64,000 nucleotides of DNA from Martinezella lusitana (GTDB taxonomy: Bacteria > Pseudomonadota > Alphaproteobacteria > Rhizobiales > Rhizobiaceae), in assembly GCF_016901135.1 (NCBI RefSeq), contig NZ_JAFEVL010000048.1:682001-746000 (forward strand), read 5' to 3'. Each line of letters starts with the position of its first letter. Positions within the stretch are counted from its first letter, which is position 1. Positions 43,985 through 51,877 of the stretch are shown here, in pieces. The notes beneath the pieces were generated by a model. That model was not told the origin of the DNA and made no database searches. It saw only the letters and a list, made by a program, of their open reading frames with translations. Made by a program: the position numbers and the translations under genes.

Positions 43985-45232
43985 ATGACGGAATTCGCCC
44001 CGGATGCCGGTCTCCAAAAGAACCGGAAACTCAAGGACGCTCTGCTGCAACATAAGGCGCTGTCCAAGGCCGGCCTTTCGGAGCGCCTGTTCGGCATGCT
44101 GTTTTCCGGTCTTGTCTATCCGCAGATCTGGGAGGATCCGGATGTCGACATGGAGGCGATGGAGCTCCAGCCACATCACCGCATCGTCACCATTGGCTCG
44201 GGCGGCTGCAATATGCTCGCCTACCTGTCGCAGAGCCCTTCCTCGATCGATGTCGTCGATCTCAACCGCCACCACATTGCTTTGAACAAGCTGAAGCTCG
44301 CCGCCTTCCGGCTGCTACCCGGCCATGCGGATCTGGTGCGTTTCTTCGGCACGCCAGGCGTTGCCGCCAACAGCCAGGCCTACGACCAGTTCATCGCGCC
44401 GCGGCTGGACGAAGCCACCGCTTCCTATTGGGGTGGCCGCGACATGTATGGTCGCCGCCGCGTCACGGTCTTCAATCGCAACATTTACAAGACCGGTCTC
44501 CTCGGCCGCTTCATCGGTGCCGCCCACGTGCTGGCGCGCCTGCACGGCGTGCGCCTTGCCGGGATGACGGAAGCCCGTACCCTCCGCGAGCAGCGCCAGT
44601 TCTTCGAAAACGAGATCGCCCCGATCTTCGACAGGCCGGCGGTTCGCTGGCTGCTCGGTCGCAAGAGCTCGCTCTTCGGTCTCGGCATTCCGCCCCAGCA
44701 ATATGACGAGCTTGCGAGCCTTGCCGGTGACGATTCGATCTCGGCCGTGCTGAAGCACCGCCTGGAAAAGCTGGCATGCCACTTCCCGATGCGCGACAAC
44801 TATTTTGCATGGCAGGCGTTCGCGCGCCGCTACGCCGGCCAGCATCAGGGTCCCCTGCCGACCTACCTCAGACCGGAGCATTATGCCGCAATCCGCGCCA
44901 ATGCCGACCGCGTCGACGTGCATCACGCCAACTTCACCGAACTCCTGGCCTCCAAGCCCGCAGCCTCCCGCGACCGTTACGTCTTGCTCGACGCGCAGGA
45001 TTGGATGACCGATGAGCAGCTAAACGGCCTCTGGGCGGAAATCACCCGCACGGCGCGCGAAGGCGCTCGCGTGATTTTCCGCACGGCTGCGGAAAAGAGC
45101 ATCATCGAGGGCCGCCTATCACCGGCCATCCGTGATCAATGGGTCTATTTCGAAGAGCGTTCGCAGGAGCTCAACGCGCGCGATCGTTCGGCGATCTATG
45201 GCGGCTTCCACATCTACGGGAAAAAAGCGTGA
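43985..45232 (+). CDS. btaA: BtaA, diacylglycerol 3-amino-3-carboxypropyltransferase
   Basis: A 415-residue enzyme that transfers the 3-amino-3-carboxypropyl group of S-adenosylmethionine to diacylglycerol, the first step of the betaine lipid DGTS. Typical features are SGLVYPQIWEDPDVDMEAM, the SAM-binding VTIGSGGCNMLAYL and DVVDLNRHHIALNKLKLAAF, and the C-terminal DAQDWMTDEQLNGLWAEI. It overlaps btaB by a 4-nt GTGA. Substituting DGTS for phospholipids saves phosphate. Confidence 0.95.
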   Translation: MTEFAPDAGLQKNRKLKDALLQHKALSKAGLSERLFGMLFSGLVYPQIWEDPDVDMEAMELQPHHRIVTIGSGGCNMLAYLSQSPSSIDVVDLNRHHIALNKLKLAAFRLLPGHADLVRFFGTPGVAANSQAYDQFIAPRLDEATASYWGGRDMYGRRRVTVFNRNIYKTGLLGRFIGAAHVLARLHGVRLAGMTEARTLREQRQFFENEIAPIFDRPAVRWLLGRKSSLFGLGIPPQQYDELASLAGDDSISAVLKHRLEKLACHFPMRDNYFAWQAFARRYAGQHQGPLPTYLRPEHYAAIRANADRVDVHHANFTELLASKPAASRDRYVLLDAQDWMTDEQLNGLWAEITRTAREGARVIFRTAAEKSIIEGRLSPAIRDQWVYFEERSQELNARDRSAIYGGFHIYGKKA

Positions 45233-45903
45233 GCCAGGCGGATACGGGCACGGAAACCAGCTCGAACAATCATGCAAACCTGATGGACGGCATGTACCGT
45301 TATCAGCGGCATATCTACGACCTGACCCGCAAATACTATCTCTTCGGGCGCGACCGCACGATTGAGCAGCTCAACGTGCCCTTGGGTGGCTCACTACTGG
45401 AAGTGGGCTGCGGTACGGGCCGTAACATGCTGCTGGCCTACCGGCATTTCCCTTCCGCGAAGCTTTATGGCCTTGATATCTCGCAGGAGATGCTGATTTC
45501 GGCGCGCAGCAATTTTCGCGGCCTGAAGCAGATGCCGGATTTTCGCGTTGCAGACGCCACCACATTTTCACCCACCGATTTCGGCACTGATGGATTCGAC
45601 CGCGTGATGGTTTCCTACGCGTTGTCGATGATCCCGGATTGGACGAGCGCGATCGATGCATCGCTTGGTGCCGTCGCCCCTGGTGGCGAACTGCACGTCG
45701 TCGATTTTGGCCAGCAGGAAGGTCTGCCGGGCTGGTTCCGGACCCTTCTCAAAGGCTGGTTGAAGAAATTCCACGTCACCCCCCGCGCCGATCTTCTGAC
45801 GGTGCTGGAAGAGAAAGCCAAGGCGCGCGGCATGACGCTCAAGACCGAAAAGATCGGTCGTGGCTACGCCTGGAGAGCCGTCGTCGCCAAGCAAGCCGCA
45901 TAA
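45229..45903 (+). CDS. btaB: BtaB, DGTS-forming N-methyltransferase
   Basis: A 224-residue class I SAM methyltransferase. The SAM site is LLEVGCGTGRNMLLAY and the substrate region includes YRYQRHIYDLTRKYYLFGRDRTI, typical of BtaB and related phospholipid methyltransferases. It methylates diacylglyceryl-homoserine three times to give DGTS. The start is a GTG at 45229 within the btaA stop codon, so translation is coupled. The frame is open upstream inside btaA, without homology. Confidence 0.94.
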   Translation: MSQADTGTETSSNNHANLMDGMYRYQRHIYDLTRKYYLFGRDRTIEQLNVPLGGSLLEVGCGTGRNMLLAYRHFPSAKLYGLDISQEMLISARSNFRGLKQMPDFRVADATTFSPTDFGTDGFDRVMVSYALSMIPDWTSAIDASLGAVAPGGELHVVDFGQQEGLPGWFRTLLKGWLKKFHVTPRADLLTVLEEKAKARGMTLKTEKIGRGYAWRAVVAKQAA

Positions 45904-46116
45904 GCAGCGGCGGAATTCGGGCGAAATCCGGCGACATGGCGCGCCAAGCATAAGAATTTGCTTGAAGATAACGCAATTTTTACGTTGATATGGTGAATAA
46001 AGTGGCAAGGCCGGCTGACAGCAGCTTGGCCTGCCGCTCTTTTGGATTTTCGGGGACCACAATACGGAAGCCAACCCTTGGGGCAGCCAGATCACTCGCG
46101 TCATAACGGGATACTC

Positions 46117-46908
46117 ATGCGCCGGCTTCTGTTGTGCTTACTGCCGCTTGCCCTTTTTTTGAATGGCTGCACGATGGGCTATGATGCCTTCTCGACGGCC
46201 TCGCTTCCCAAGACCAGGTTCAGCGATACGAAGCCGCAGGATTTTGGCCGCGACCATCCACAGCGCCATCCCATCCACGGCATCGATATTTCCAAATGGC
46301 AGGGCGACATCAACTGGCAAGCCGTCAAGAGCTCGGGCGTCGCCTTTGCCTTCATCAAAGCGACCGAAGGCACAGACCGGATCGATCCACGCTTTACCGA
46401 ATACTGGCAGGAAGCGAGCGCCGCAGGACTACTGCACGCGCCCTATCATTTCTATTATTTCTGCTCGACCGCAGACGATCAGGCCGATTGGTTCATCCGC
46501 AACGTGCCGAAGGATGCCATGGCGCTCCCGCCTGTTGTCGACGTCGAATGGAATCCCGGCTCGCCTACCTGCCGCACCAGACCGGCCCCGGAAACGGTGC
46601 GGACGGAAATCAAGCGCTTCATGGATCGCCTGGAAGCCTACTACGGCAAGCGACCGATCATCTATACGTCGGTCGACTTCCATCGCGAAAATCTTGTCGG
46701 TTACTTCAAGGACTATCAGTTCTGGGTCCGCTCGGTCGCGAAGCATCCCAAGGAGATTTACGCGGATCGCAGCTGGGCCTTTTGGCAGTATACGTCCACC
46801 GGGATCATCCCTGGCATCAAGGGGCCGACGGATATCAATGTTTTCGCCGGTTCCGAGCAAAATTGGCACAACTGGGTCGCGGCAGTACAGAAGCAAGGAA
46901 ATTCTTGA
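46117..46908 (+). CDS. GH25 family lysozyme lipoprotein
   Basis: A 263-residue lipoprotein: signal peptide ending in a LNGC lipobox (C18), then a GH25 domain. The family's acidic residues are visible in HGIDISKWQGDINW and in PVVDVEWNPGS, with FAFIKATEGTD, APYHFYYF and SWAFWQYTSTG as further landmarks. GH25 enzymes cleave MurNAc-GlcNAc bonds by hydrolysis, as phage endolysins do. Here it is lipid-anchored in the envelope. I chose ATG 46117, where the signal peptide begins. Confidence 0.92.
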   Translation: MRRLLLCLLPLALFLNGCTMGYDAFSTASLPKTRFSDTKPQDFGRDHPQRHPIHGIDISKWQGDINWQAVKSSGVAFAFIKATEGTDRIDPRFTEYWQEASAAGLLHAPYHFYYFCSTADDQADWFIRNVPKDAMALPPVVDVEWNPGSPTCRTRPAPETVRTEIKRFMDRLEAYYGKRPIIYTSVDFHRENLVGYFKDYQFWVRSVAKHPKEIYADRSWAFWQYTSTGIIPGIKGPTDINVFAGSEQNWHNWVAAVQKQGNS

Positions 46909-46987
46909 GACAGACGCTATTTCTCTCTTGCTTATGTCACAATCTTCTGTGAAAGCGACCCTATTCTATCACTAGAGAGGATCGCCC

Positions 46988-48232
46988 ATGGACCGTCACA
47001 CCATTCGACGCAGCGCACTCGCGTTGATCTTCGCCTCAGCCATGACCGGCGCGGCGATGGCTCAGGGCGCGGCCCCAGCCGCCGCACCGAGCACGGATGG
47101 CGCTAGCGCTCCCAAGGTGGCTTGCGGCGGTGATCTTGCACCCTTCCTGGCTGGTGTGAAGGCCGAAGCGATTGCAGCCGGCGCGGATGCCGCCTCTGCC
47201 GACAAGACGCTGGCCGGCGCGCAGATCGACCCCAAGGTTCTCGCCATGGACCGCAGCCAGGGCGTATTCCGCCAGACCTTCCTCGAATTCTCGCAGCGCA
47301 CCGTCAGCCAGGGTCGCCTCGATATCGGCCGCCAGAAGATGAAGCAGTATGCCGACGTTTTTGCCAAGGCTGAAAATGACTACGGCGTCGCCCCCGGGGT
47401 CATCACCGCCTTCTGGGCCATGGAGACCGACTTCGGCGCCGTTCAGGGCAATTTCAACACCCGCAACGCGCTTGTCACCCTCGCACATGACTGCCGCCGG
47501 CCGGACTTCTTCCGCCCGCGCCTGATCGCGCTGATCGAATTGGTGCAACGTGGCGATGTCGACCCGGCGACCACGACGGGCGCATGGGCCGGCGAAATCG
47601 GTCAGACACAGATGTTGCCGCCCGATATCATCGCTTACGGCACCGATGGGGACGGCGACGGTCATGTCAATTTGAAGACAAGCGCGCCCGACGTCATTCT
47701 GACGACGGCAAGATTCCTCCAGCATCTCGGCTTCCAGCGCGGCCAGCCCTGGCTGCAGGAGGTGACGGTGCCCGATAATCTGCCCTGGGAGAAATCCGGC
47801 ATCGGCGGCACGCTCACCGCCGCCGACTGGTTCAAGCTCGGCGTCCAGCCGCGCGACGGCAACACAAGTTTCGGCTCGTTGCCGGCCGCCCTCATCCTGC
47901 CGCAGGGCCGCAAGGGCCCGGCTTTCCTGACCTATCCGAACTACAACGCCTATCTCGGATGGAACCAGTCGTTCATCTACACGACATCGGCCGCCTATTT
48001 CGCCACCCGTTTCGCGGGCGCTCCGCCCTACAACAAGGGCACGCCGGAAGCAGGCCTGAACGATGTCGATATGAAATCGCTTCAGACCAAGCTCGTGGCG
48101 CGTGGCTACGATGTCGGCAAGATCGACGGCATTCTTGGCTCCGGCACCCGCATCGCCATCCAGAAGGAGCAGTTCCGCCTGGGCATGCCGGCCGATGGCT
48201 GGGCGACTTCGGCATTGCTTGGCGCACTCTGA
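46988..48232 (+). CDS. Lytic murein transglycosylase, MltB type
   Basis: A 414-residue exported protein: signal peptide (about 25 residues), an SLT_2/MltB domain and a C-terminal peptidoglycan-binding domain (DVDMKSLQTKLVARGYDVGKIDGILGSGTRIAIQKEQ). The catalytic Glu is in VITAFWAMETDFGAVQGNFNTRNAL, with GEIGQTQMLPPDII afterwards. No lipobox is present, so it is a soluble periplasmic enzyme, unlike E. coli MltB. It is 79 nt after the GH25 gene on the same strand. Confidence 0.93.
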   Translation: MDRHTIRRSALALIFASAMTGAAMAQGAAPAAAPSTDGASAPKVACGGDLAPFLAGVKAEAIAAGADAASADKTLAGAQIDPKVLAMDRSQGVFRQTFLEFSQRTVSQGRLDIGRQKMKQYADVFAKAENDYGVAPGVITAFWAMETDFGAVQGNFNTRNALVTLAHDCRRPDFFRPRLIALIELVQRGDVDPATTTGAWAGEIGQTQMLPPDIIAYGTDGDGDGHVNLKTSAPDVILTTARFLQHLGFQRGQPWLQEVTVPDNLPWEKSGIGGTLTAADWFKLGVQPRDGNTSFGSLPAALILPQGRKGPAFLTYPNYNAYLGWNQSFIYTTSAAYFATRFAGAPPYNKGTPEAGLNDVDMKSLQTKLVARGYDVGKIDGILGSGTRIAIQKEQFRLGMPADGWATSALLGAL

Positions 48233-48252
48233 GTTTTCCTGCCTCTCTATCG

Positions 48253-48279
48253 AAAAGGCGGCCGCAAGCTGCCTTTTTT
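48253..48279 (+). terminator. Terminator after MltB-type gene
   Basis: AAAAGGC...GCCTTTTTT stem-loop with one internal mismatch, 20 nt after the stop codon, ending in a T-run. Confidence 0.75.
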
Positions 48280-48396
48280 ATTTGAGCTCCTCTCTCCCCG
48301 AACCGCTCAGAGGAACCCATTCTGCCCGATGTCGCAAGAAACGGGTGGAGCTCCGCTTTCTCCCGGCTTACATGAGCCGAAACGGGAGGAACGGCG

Positions 48397-49323
48397 ATGG
48401 ACAGCGAAAACCGAATGAGTGCACTCACCTGGGGCCTGCTGCTATTGCTCGGGCTGATCTGGGGCGGTTCGTTCTTCTTCGCCCGTATCGCCGTTCACCA
48501 TGTCCCACCGCTTACGCTCGTCCTTCTGCGTCTGTCGCTGGCGGCCGTGGCGCTGCATCTCTACATCGCCGGCCGGTTCAGTATCTATCCGCTGTTGCGC
48601 AGCCACTGGCGGCAATTCCTGCTACTCGGCCTCATCAACAATGCGGTGCCGCATGCGTTGATCTTCTTCGGCCAGACACAGATGGGTGCCGGGCTTGCCT
48701 CGATCCTCAACGCGACCACGCCGATCTGGACGGTCCTGATCGGCAATCAGCTGACGACCGATGAACGCCTAACCCCAGCCAAGCTCGCAGGTTGCCTCAT
48801 CGGGCTTGTCGGCACGGCAGTCCTGCTTGCCCCAAGCGTGACGAACAGTGCCTCGGTGCCCTTCTGGGCGCTGCTGCTGCCGATCATCGCGGCAATCTCC
48901 TATGGCTTTGCGGCGATCTACGCCAAACGCTTCAAAGGCATAGCGCCGACCGTTGTCGCGACTGGCCAGCTGACGGGCTCCTCGCTCATCATGTTGCCGG
49001 TTGCCCTGACCGTTGACCAGCCTTGGACTCTCGCGACGCCGCCGGCCGCCGCGATAGCAGCCATTCTGGGCCTCGCCCTGCTGTCGACTGCCTTCGCCTA
49101 CATCCTCTATTTTCGGATCATGGCGCTTGCCGGCGCGACGAACGCTTCGCTTGTCACCCTGCTGGTGCCGCCAAGCGCCATGCTGCTCGGCTTTCTCTTC
49201 CTGGGCGAACGGCTAGGCGGCCCCGAAATCGCCGGCATGCTGCTGATTGGTGCGGGCCTGCTTATCCTCGATGGCCGGTTCTACGCATGGATGAGGCGCG
49301 GCACACGAACCGGAACAATTTGA
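48397..49323 (+). CDS. EamA/DMT family transporter
   Basis: A 308-residue membrane protein with about ten hydrophobic segments in two EamA repeats. LIWGGSFFFARIAV in the first helix, INNAVPHALIFFGQTQMGAGLASILNATTPIWTVLIG in repeat 1 and the related ALAGATNASLVTLLVPPSAMLLGFLFLGERL in repeat 2 are typical. EamA proteins usually export metabolites. The substrate is unknown. GGGAGGA precedes the ATG by 7 nt. Confidence 0.92.
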   Translation: MDSENRMSALTWGLLLLLGLIWGGSFFFARIAVHHVPPLTLVLLRLSLAAVALHLYIAGRFSIYPLLRSHWRQFLLLGLINNAVPHALIFFGQTQMGAGLASILNATTPIWTVLIGNQLTTDERLTPAKLAGCLIGLVGTAVLLAPSVTNSASVPFWALLLPIIAAISYGFAAIYAKRFKGIAPTVVATGQLTGSSLIMLPVALTVDQPWTLATPPAAAIAAILGLALLSTAFAYILYFRIMALAGATNASLVTLLVPPSAMLLGFLFLGERLGGPEIAGMLLIGAGLLILDGRFYAWMRRGTRTGTI

Positions 49324-49561
49324 TCCTCATCACAGCTTCCACCGGGGAAATACGTCATCCACGGTCGCGAGCACCTGGTGCCCTTACGTTTATTCACAGC
49401 CGGCCCCTATGACGCAAAATAGAATTTACCCCATAAATTCAGATCGCTACGGCAAGATGCTGAATCGACACCCGAGCCGCATACCGCGCCGCAGCATCGA
49501 ATTTCCTTTCCAAGCGACACATTTTCGACATAAAATTTAACGGCTGACTGAGGAGGAAGAC

Positions 49562-49639
49562 ATGGGATTGACGCGATCCATCAACGTCCTAGTGGTCGGT
49601 GCGGCCTTCGTTTTCGTCGTAACGATGCTTTTCATCTAA
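49562..49639 (+). CDS. Small membrane peptide, 25 residues
   Basis: A 25-codon frame encodes MGLTRSINVLVVGAAFVFVV followed by TMLFI. It has a short polar N-terminus with one Arg and then about 18 hydrophobic residues, a single membrane helix. A very good ribosome site (GAGGAGGA) lies 5 nt before the ATG, and a strong terminator follows 62 nt after the stop, so it has the parts of its own gene. I do not know a function. Small one-helix peptides often bind and tune membrane proteins. Confidence 0.65.
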   Translation: MGLTRSINVLVVGAAFVFVVTMLFI

Positions 49640-49701
49640 CGGCAAGGCGAACACCGCAGGCGACCGAACTCCGAAAAGCTAACAAAACGACTATTCTATT
49701 A

Positions 49702-49736
49702 AAAAAGCGCATGCCCGGGAGGGACATGCGCTTTTT
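49702..49736. terminator. Bidirectional terminator between small peptide gene and metF
   Basis: Perfect 12-bp stem (49702-49713 with 49725-49736) that includes A- and T-runs on both sides; serves the convergent small-peptide and metF transcripts. Confidence 0.9.
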
Positions 49737-49758
49737 CATGTGTTGCCTGGAACATATC

Positions 49759-50661
49759 TTAGGCGGCAGCGCCTGCCCGAGCATTCATCTTGCGCTGGAG
49801 GCCCAGCCGCTCGAGGACGGCGGAAACGAGAGGCGAGCGGTTCATCGTATAGAGATGAAATTCGTGAATGCCGCGACGCATCAGATCCTGGATCTGTTCG
49901 GCAGCGACATCGGCCGCGACCTTGGCGCGCTCATCGGTATTTTCGTCGAGACCGTCGAAACGTTCATCGAGCCAGGACGGAATACTGGTACCACAGGCGC
50001 CAGCAAAGCGCTTCAGTTGCGTCAGATTCTGGATCGGCATGATGCCCGGCACGACCGGTATCTTGATGCCGGTTGCGCGAACGCGATCATGATAGCGCTC
50101 GAAAGCATCATTATCGAAGAAGAACTGCGTCAGGGCGCGGTCTGCTCCGTTGTCAGCCTTGCGCTTCAGCATATCGATGTCGGCTATGGTATCGCGGCTC
50201 TCCGGATGCTTTTCCGGATAGGCCGATACGGAAATATCGAAATCCCCGCGCTCGCGCAGCGCGGCCACCAGCTCGGCGGCATTGGCATAGCCACCCGGAT
50301 GCGGCTGGTAGGCGGAACCGACGCCGCCCGGCGGGTCGCCGCGCAGGGCGACGAAACGGCGAACGCCGGTCGCGAGAAATTCGTCGATCACCCGATGCGT
50401 ATCCTCGCGCGTCGCACCGACGCAGGTCAGATGCGAAGCAGTCGTGAACGGCGTCTCATGGATCATCTTTCGCACGGCCGAGAGCGTCGGCGCCTTGGTC
50501 GATCCACCCGCCCCATATGTCACCGAAACGAATTCCGGCTCCCATTCGCTCAGTTCGGAAACCGTATTCCATAGCTGCTGTTCGGCCTCTTCCGACTTTG
50601 GCGGGAAGAACTCGAAGGAAATGCGGATACCGCCCTGGCCATTTTCGGATTTAGAAGACAT
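49759..50661 (-). CDS. metF: Methylenetetrahydrofolate reductase MetF
   Basis: A 300-residue flavoprotein TIM barrel that makes 5-methyl-THF for methionine synthesis. Signatures are ISFEFFPPKSEEAE, VSVTYGAGGSTKAPT, the LRGDPPGG loop, the Gln/Phe-rich ALTQFFFDNDAF and the C-terminal HEFHLYTMNRSPLV. ATG 50661 is preceded by GGGAG and lies 1 nt after the regulator's stop codon, so the two form an operon. Confidence 0.96.
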   Translation of the reverse strand: MSSKSENGQGGIRISFEFFPPKSEEAEQQLWNTVSELSEWEPEFVSVTYGAGGSTKAPTLSAVRKMIHETPFTTASHLTCVGATREDTHRVIDEFLATGVRRFVALRGDPPGGVGSAYQPHPGGYANAAELVAALRERGDFDISVSAYPEKHPESRDTIADIDMLKRKADNGADRALTQFFFDNDAFERYHDRVRATGIKIPVVPGIMPIQNLTQLKRFAGACGTSIPSWLDERFDGLDENTDERAKVAADVAAEQIQDLMRRGIHEFHLYTMNRSPLVSAVLERLGLQRKMNARAGAAA

Positions 50662-50662
50662 G

Positions 50663-51688
50663 TCAAACTCTCCCGGCAAGAATGGGGGACGATTGGCGGT
50701 CCTGCTCGGCTGCCATCAGCAACCGCGGGTCGCGCGCCAGCCAGATCGTGACTGTCAACGCCTGACCGCTTTCCCTCCCCGAATGAAGGTCCTGTACCTG
50801 CTCGACATCGAGCCCGGCCAATTTCAGCCAATCTGATATGGTCTGATGCGAGAAACCGAGACGCAGATGCGCATGTTCATCGCGCAGATATTCCAGCCCG
50901 TGCGGCGCGAGATCGATGATGGCAAGACGGCCGCCGGGCCGCAGCATTCGCGCCGCTTCCGCAACCGCGATCTGCGGCTGATCAAGGAAATGCAATACCT
51001 GGTGAATGGTAATCAGATCGAAATCCTGCTGCTCGAGCGGCAGGTTGAAAATATCGCCCTGACGTACCGACGCGGCCATGATGTTGGAACGGTCGAGATT
51101 GGCGCGGGCTACGGCCAGCATGTCGCGGCTGGCATCGATGCCGATGGCGCGGCGATAGTGACCCGCCAACAGCTGCAGCATCCGGCCCGTGCCGGTACCG
51201 AGATCGAGAAAGGAATCGATCGGCTGCGGGCCGATCAATTCGATCAGCGCCTTGTCGACATCCTCATCGGCGACATGCAGACGGCGCAACTCATCCCACT
51301 CGGCGGCATTCCGGCTGAAGTAGGCCTGCGCGCGCTCGGCGCGAATGCGCTTCACGGAAGCAAGACGCTCCCCGTCGCGCAACAGCACGGAATCCTTCTC
51401 GGCCGTATGGCGCAGAAGCGTCCGTGCCATCATCACGGCCTTGCCGTCCTGCTTCAGGCGGAAATAGGCCCAGGCGCCTTCCTGATAGCGGTCGATCAGG
51501 CCCGCTTCTCCAAGCAGTTTCAGATGCCGTGAAATGCGGGGCTGTGATTGGCCAAGAATTTCGGTAAGATCGGTGACGGTCAGATCGCCGGCGGCAAGGA
51601 GTGCCAGTAGCCGCAGCCGCGTCGGCTCGCCGACGGCCTTCAGCACGTCCACAACCTCATCCAAGCCGAGCTTCACAACATCAGTCAT
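50663..51688 (-). CDS. ArsR-methyltransferase fusion regulator, SahR-like
   Basis: A 341-residue fusion: an ArsR-type winged helix (about residues 10-95, VLKAVGEPTRLRLLALLAAGDLTVTDLTEILGQSQPRISRHLKLL) and a class I SAM methyltransferase-like domain (about 150-300, FLDLGTGTGRMLQLLAG). This architecture, linked to metF, matches the SahR regulators known to sense S-adenosylhomocysteine and control the methionine cycle in proteobacteria. It may have lost enzyme activity and use the domain only for sensing. I chose ATG 51688. A perfect palindrome lies just upstream. Confidence 0.88.
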   Translation of the reverse strand: MTDVVKLGLDEVVDVLKAVGEPTRLRLLALLAAGDLTVTDLTEILGQSQPRISRHLKLLGEAGLIDRYQEGAWAYFRLKQDGKAVMMARTLLRHTAEKDSVLLRDGERLASVKRIRAERAQAYFSRNAAEWDELRRLHVADEDVDKALIELIGPQPIDSFLDLGTGTGRMLQLLAGHYRRAIGIDASRDMLAVARANLDRSNIMAASVRQGDIFNLPLEQQDFDLITIHQVLHFLDQPQIAVAEAARMLRPGGRLAIIDLAPHGLEYLRDEHAHLRLGFSHQTISDWLKLAGLDVEQVQDLHSGRESGQALTVTIWLARDPRLLMAAEQDRQSSPILAGRV

Positions 51689-51706
51689 TCCACACCCAAT
51701 CAAGAT

Positions 51707-51722
51707 ATAAAGATATCTTTAT
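51707..51722 (-). promoter_or_regulatory. Perfect 16-bp palindrome, probable SahR operator
   Basis: ATAAAGATATCTTTAT is perfectly symmetric, 18 nt before the start codon of the fusion regulator. On the minus strand a TTGCAG-N17-TAAAGA promoter-like pair places it over the -10 region. It probably serves as the autoregulatory site of the regulator-metF operon. Confidence 0.7.
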
Positions 51723-51830
51723 GTGATTTGGGCGCATTCTGCAAGAGCCAAACGGCCGCCGACGCGGTTTGACGTCGGAAATCTGTTAGTTTCTGCCGAA
51801 AACGGAACACCGGATGCCGCCGCAGGATAA

Positions 51831-51858
51831 ACAAAAACCCCGGTCGAGCCGGGGTTTT
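51831..51858 (-). terminator. Rho-independent terminator of ettA
   Basis: 10-bp stem AAAACCCCGG/CCGGGGTTTT (51834-51843 with 51849-51858) and a further T on the minus strand, 19 nt after the ettA stop. Confidence 0.9.
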
Positions 51859-51877
51859 CGAAGAGCAAAGCAGAAGC

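Noticed and set aside
43793..44275. N-terminal extension of the serine hydrolase frame by 160 codons
   Set aside because: The extension runs antisense into btaA, has no homology, and a good ribosome site and signal anchor begin at 43792.
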